Assembly: GCA_023404805.1 (NCBI GenBank)
Contig: JAEYAL010000146.1
Span: forward strand, 1 to 25,829
DNA: 25,829 nt
Direction: 5' to 3'
Source: Actinomycetes bacterium
GTDB taxonomy: Bacteria; Actinomycetota; Thermoleophilia; Solirubrobacterales; Solirubrobacteraceae
Shown here: in pieces, positions 24,277-25,829 of the stretch
How positions within the stretch are numbered: the stretch's first letter is position 1
How the letters are laid out: the number at the start of each line of letters is the position of its first letter
The notes under the pieces: model-generated
Databases searched by the model: none
Told to the model about the DNA's origin: nothing
What the model saw: only the letters and a program-made list of their open reading frames with translations
Position numbers and translations under genes: made by a program

Positions 24277-25059
24277 ATGTCCTTCGACCCCCTGCGCCGC
24301 GCCATCCGCGTCGCGCCGCTCGCCCCGGACCTCGTCGGACGCGCCCTGGTGGGCCGCATCGCGCGGCGGCTGGTCGCGAAATCGATCGACACGGCGACCG
24401 GCCCGGGTATCAACACCCGCGCGACGATCGACGCCGATCCGCGGGCCACGCTCGGCGCGCTGATCCCAGACGTCCCCGTCGACCAGCTTGACGTCTACGA
24501 GCGCGAGTACCTGGAGATCGAGCACGAGATCGTCGGTCGCGCCGCGGAGCGCACGCTGCCGATGCCGTCGCTCTGGCGCACCGAGAAGCAGACCGGCCTC
24601 GTCCTCTACACGCTCGCGCGGGCGCTGCAGCCCGAGGTGATCGTGGAGACCGGCATCGCCAACGGCTGGTCGTCGATCATCTTCCTCCGCGCGCTCGCCA
24701 AGAACGGCTCGGGCGCGCTGCACAGCTTCGACGTGCGAGACGACGTCGGCAAGCTGATCGACGAGGACGAGAAGGGCCCCTGGAACCTGCACATCCTGAA
24801 GCAGGGCACGCTCCAGGAGTTCAACGGCGTGCTCGACACGATCCCGCCGATCGGCCTGTTCTTCCACGACAGCGACCACTCGTACCTGCACATGCGCCTC
24901 GAGATCCGCATGGCCGGCGCGCACCTCGCGCCCAAGGGGGCGCTGTGCAGCGATGACGTCTCCCTCTCGCACGCCTACATCGAGTGCTGCGAGGAGCTCG
25001 GCCTCAAGCCGCGCCTCCTGGTCGACGCGCACAAGGCCAGCGGGTTCGCCGTCCGGTGA
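24277..25059 (+). CDS. Class I SAM-dependent methyltransferase, Methyltransf_24-like
   Basis: A 260-aa methyltransferase, probably cytoplasmic. Motif I reads VIVETGIANGWSSIIFLRAL (from residue 121), with an acidic residue after the second strand (SFDVRD), GLFFHDSDHSY as the motif that often binds metal or the acceptor hydroxyl, and LAPKGALCSDDV near the end. This set is typical of O-methyltransferase-like proteins found in polysaccharide or antibiotic clusters. The GT2 gene overlaps its stop by 4 nt (GTGA), so the two are translated together and may decorate the same glycan. A TANNNT box 7 nt upstream sets the start. Acceptor unknown. Confidence 0.83.
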   Translation: MSFDPLRRAIRVAPLAPDLVGRALVGRIARRLVAKSIDTATGPGINTRATIDADPRATLGALIPDVPVDQLDVYEREYLEIEHEIVGRAAERTLPMPSLWRTEKQTGLVLYTLARALQPEVIVETGIANGWSSIIFLRALAKNGSGALHSFDVRDDVGKLIDEDEKGPWNLHILKQGTLQEFNGVLDTIPPIGLFFHDSDHSYLHMRLEIRMAGAHLAPKGALCSDDVSLSHAYIECCEELGLKPRLLVDAHKASGFAVR

Positions 25060-25829
25060 CGAGCCGCCCGCTCGTGTCGGTGTGCATGCCTGCGCACCGC
25101 GACAGCGACTTCTTCCGCGCGGCCCTCGCGAGCGTGCTCGGACAGACGATGGGCGACCTGGAGGTCGTCGTCGGCGACGACTCCGGCGGGGCGCTGCGTG
25201 AGGCGGTCGAGGCTGCGAACGACCCGCGCATCCGGTACGTGCCGCACCCGCAGCAGCTCGGCTTCACCGGCAACCACGAGACCACCCTCGACCTCGCCGA
25301 GGGCAAGTACATCGCCGTCCTGCACGACGATGATGTCCACCACCCGGACTACCTCGAGAAGATGACGGGCGTCTTGGAGTCCGACCCGGAGCTGGGCCTG
25401 GCCTGCAGCGACGTGTGGGAGGTCTTCGAGGACGGCCGCCGCCAGCGCCCCGGCCTGAAGGTGGAGGGCGGCCGCTACGACGACTGGCTGCCGCTCGTCT
25501 TCTCGCACAACTTCTTCATCCCCACATCGACGGTGCTGCGCCGCGAGACGTGGCATGCGCGCCGCACGAAGGTCTGGCCGGACCACCCGATCGGCGACGT
25601 GGTGCTCTGGTACGACGCCGCGATCGACGGCACGCCGATGTACTGGATCGACGAGCCGCTCGCCGACTACCGCCGCCACGACGCGCAGATCAGCGGGCTC
25701 CTCGCGACCCGCACCGGCCAGATCGAGATCAACCGCGCCTACGGCTTCCCGGACCAGCCCGAGGTCGACGCGCTGCGCCGGCGGCGGGTTGCGGCGGGGC
25801 TCGTCGGCCGCGCCGGAGCCCGCCTGCGC
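25056..25829 (+). CDS. GT2 family glycosyltransferase, 3' end beyond right edge
   Basis: Inverting GT-A glycosyltransferase, 258 codons visible and no stop before the edge. The GT2 start VSVCMPAHRDSDFFRAALAS, then VVVGDDSGG, LHDDDVHHPDYLEKM (the DxD-type metal site), the acceptor region TSTVLRRETW and the late WYDAAIDG are in the usual order. GTG 25056 overlaps the methyltransferase stop. The frame starts cleanly at the first beta strand. It probably transfers a sugar in a cell-surface glycan pathway that continues to the right of the window. Donor and acceptor cannot be named. Confidence 0.87.
   Translation, partial: MTSRPLVSVCMPAHRDSDFFRAALASVLGQTMGDLEVVVGDDSGGALREAVEAANDPRIRYVPHPQQLGFTGNHETTLDLAEGKYIAVLHDDDVHHPDYLEKMTGVLESDPELGLACSDVWEVFEDGRRQRPGLKVEGGRYDDWLPLVFSHNFFIPTSTVLRRETWHARRTKVWPDHPIGDVVLWYDAAIDGTPMYWIDEPLADYRRHDAQISGLLATRTGQIEINRAYGFPDQPEVDALRRRRVAAGLVGRAGARLR

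Overview
The window is very GC-rich and strongly biased to G/C at third codon positions. It shows a high-GC actinobacterial gene set: large Lhr helicase, MmpL transporter, FprB-type reductase, many TetR regulators and GTG starts. The style suits a soil actinobacterium, possibly Thermoleophilia/Solirubrobacterales. That placement is an inference from gene style; there is no rRNA or other marker gene here.

Layout. (1) 1-3737, minus: 5' part of a large Lhr-type helicase, cut by the left edge, with a 56-nt near-perfect palindrome inside its coding sequence. (2) 3969-6458, plus: membrane MASE1 protein with a degenerate GGDEF and an intact EAL domain, behind a leader rich in predicted stems. (3) 13077 down to 6598, minus: a tightly packed five-gene unit of GT4 glycosyltransferase, MmpL/RND transporter, PIG-L deacetylase, secreted antigen-85-like esterase and SAM methyltransferase. 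It reads as an assembly, export and tailoring line for an envelope glycolipid. (4) 13479-16202, plus: three regulators, namely a TetR, a fusion of a catalytically dead isochorismatase-like domain to a TetR HTH, and a translationally coupled TetR. (5) 16405-18370, plus: thymidylate-kinase-like P-loop kinase, a fourth TetR and a small lipoprotein. (6) 19740 down to 18394, minus: secreted repeat-rich protein of unknown function. (7) ALDH (minus, 21463-19790) divergent from an AurF-like diiron oxygenase plus FprB-like ferredoxin-NADP reductase (plus, 21744-24224). Two inverted-repeat operator candidates lie in the shared promoter region, so this looks like a TetR-controlled oxidative module with its own electron supply. 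(8) 24277 to the right edge, plus: SAM methyltransferase overlapping a GT2 glycosyltransferase that runs off the window.

Non-coding structure. A 59-bp element occurs twice (6506-6564 and 16277-16335) with one mismatch, 9.8 kb apart. The second copy is followed by a perfect 32-bp palindrome. Six transcription units have a TANNNT box 6-8 nt before the start codon, which suggests leaderless transcription and resolves several start choices. No tRNA, rRNA, CRISPR array, transposase or phage gene was seen.

Most notable: the pseudo-isochorismatase/TetR fusion, the five-gene MmpL glycolipid operon, the duplicated 59-bp element and the palindrome embedded in the helicase gene.
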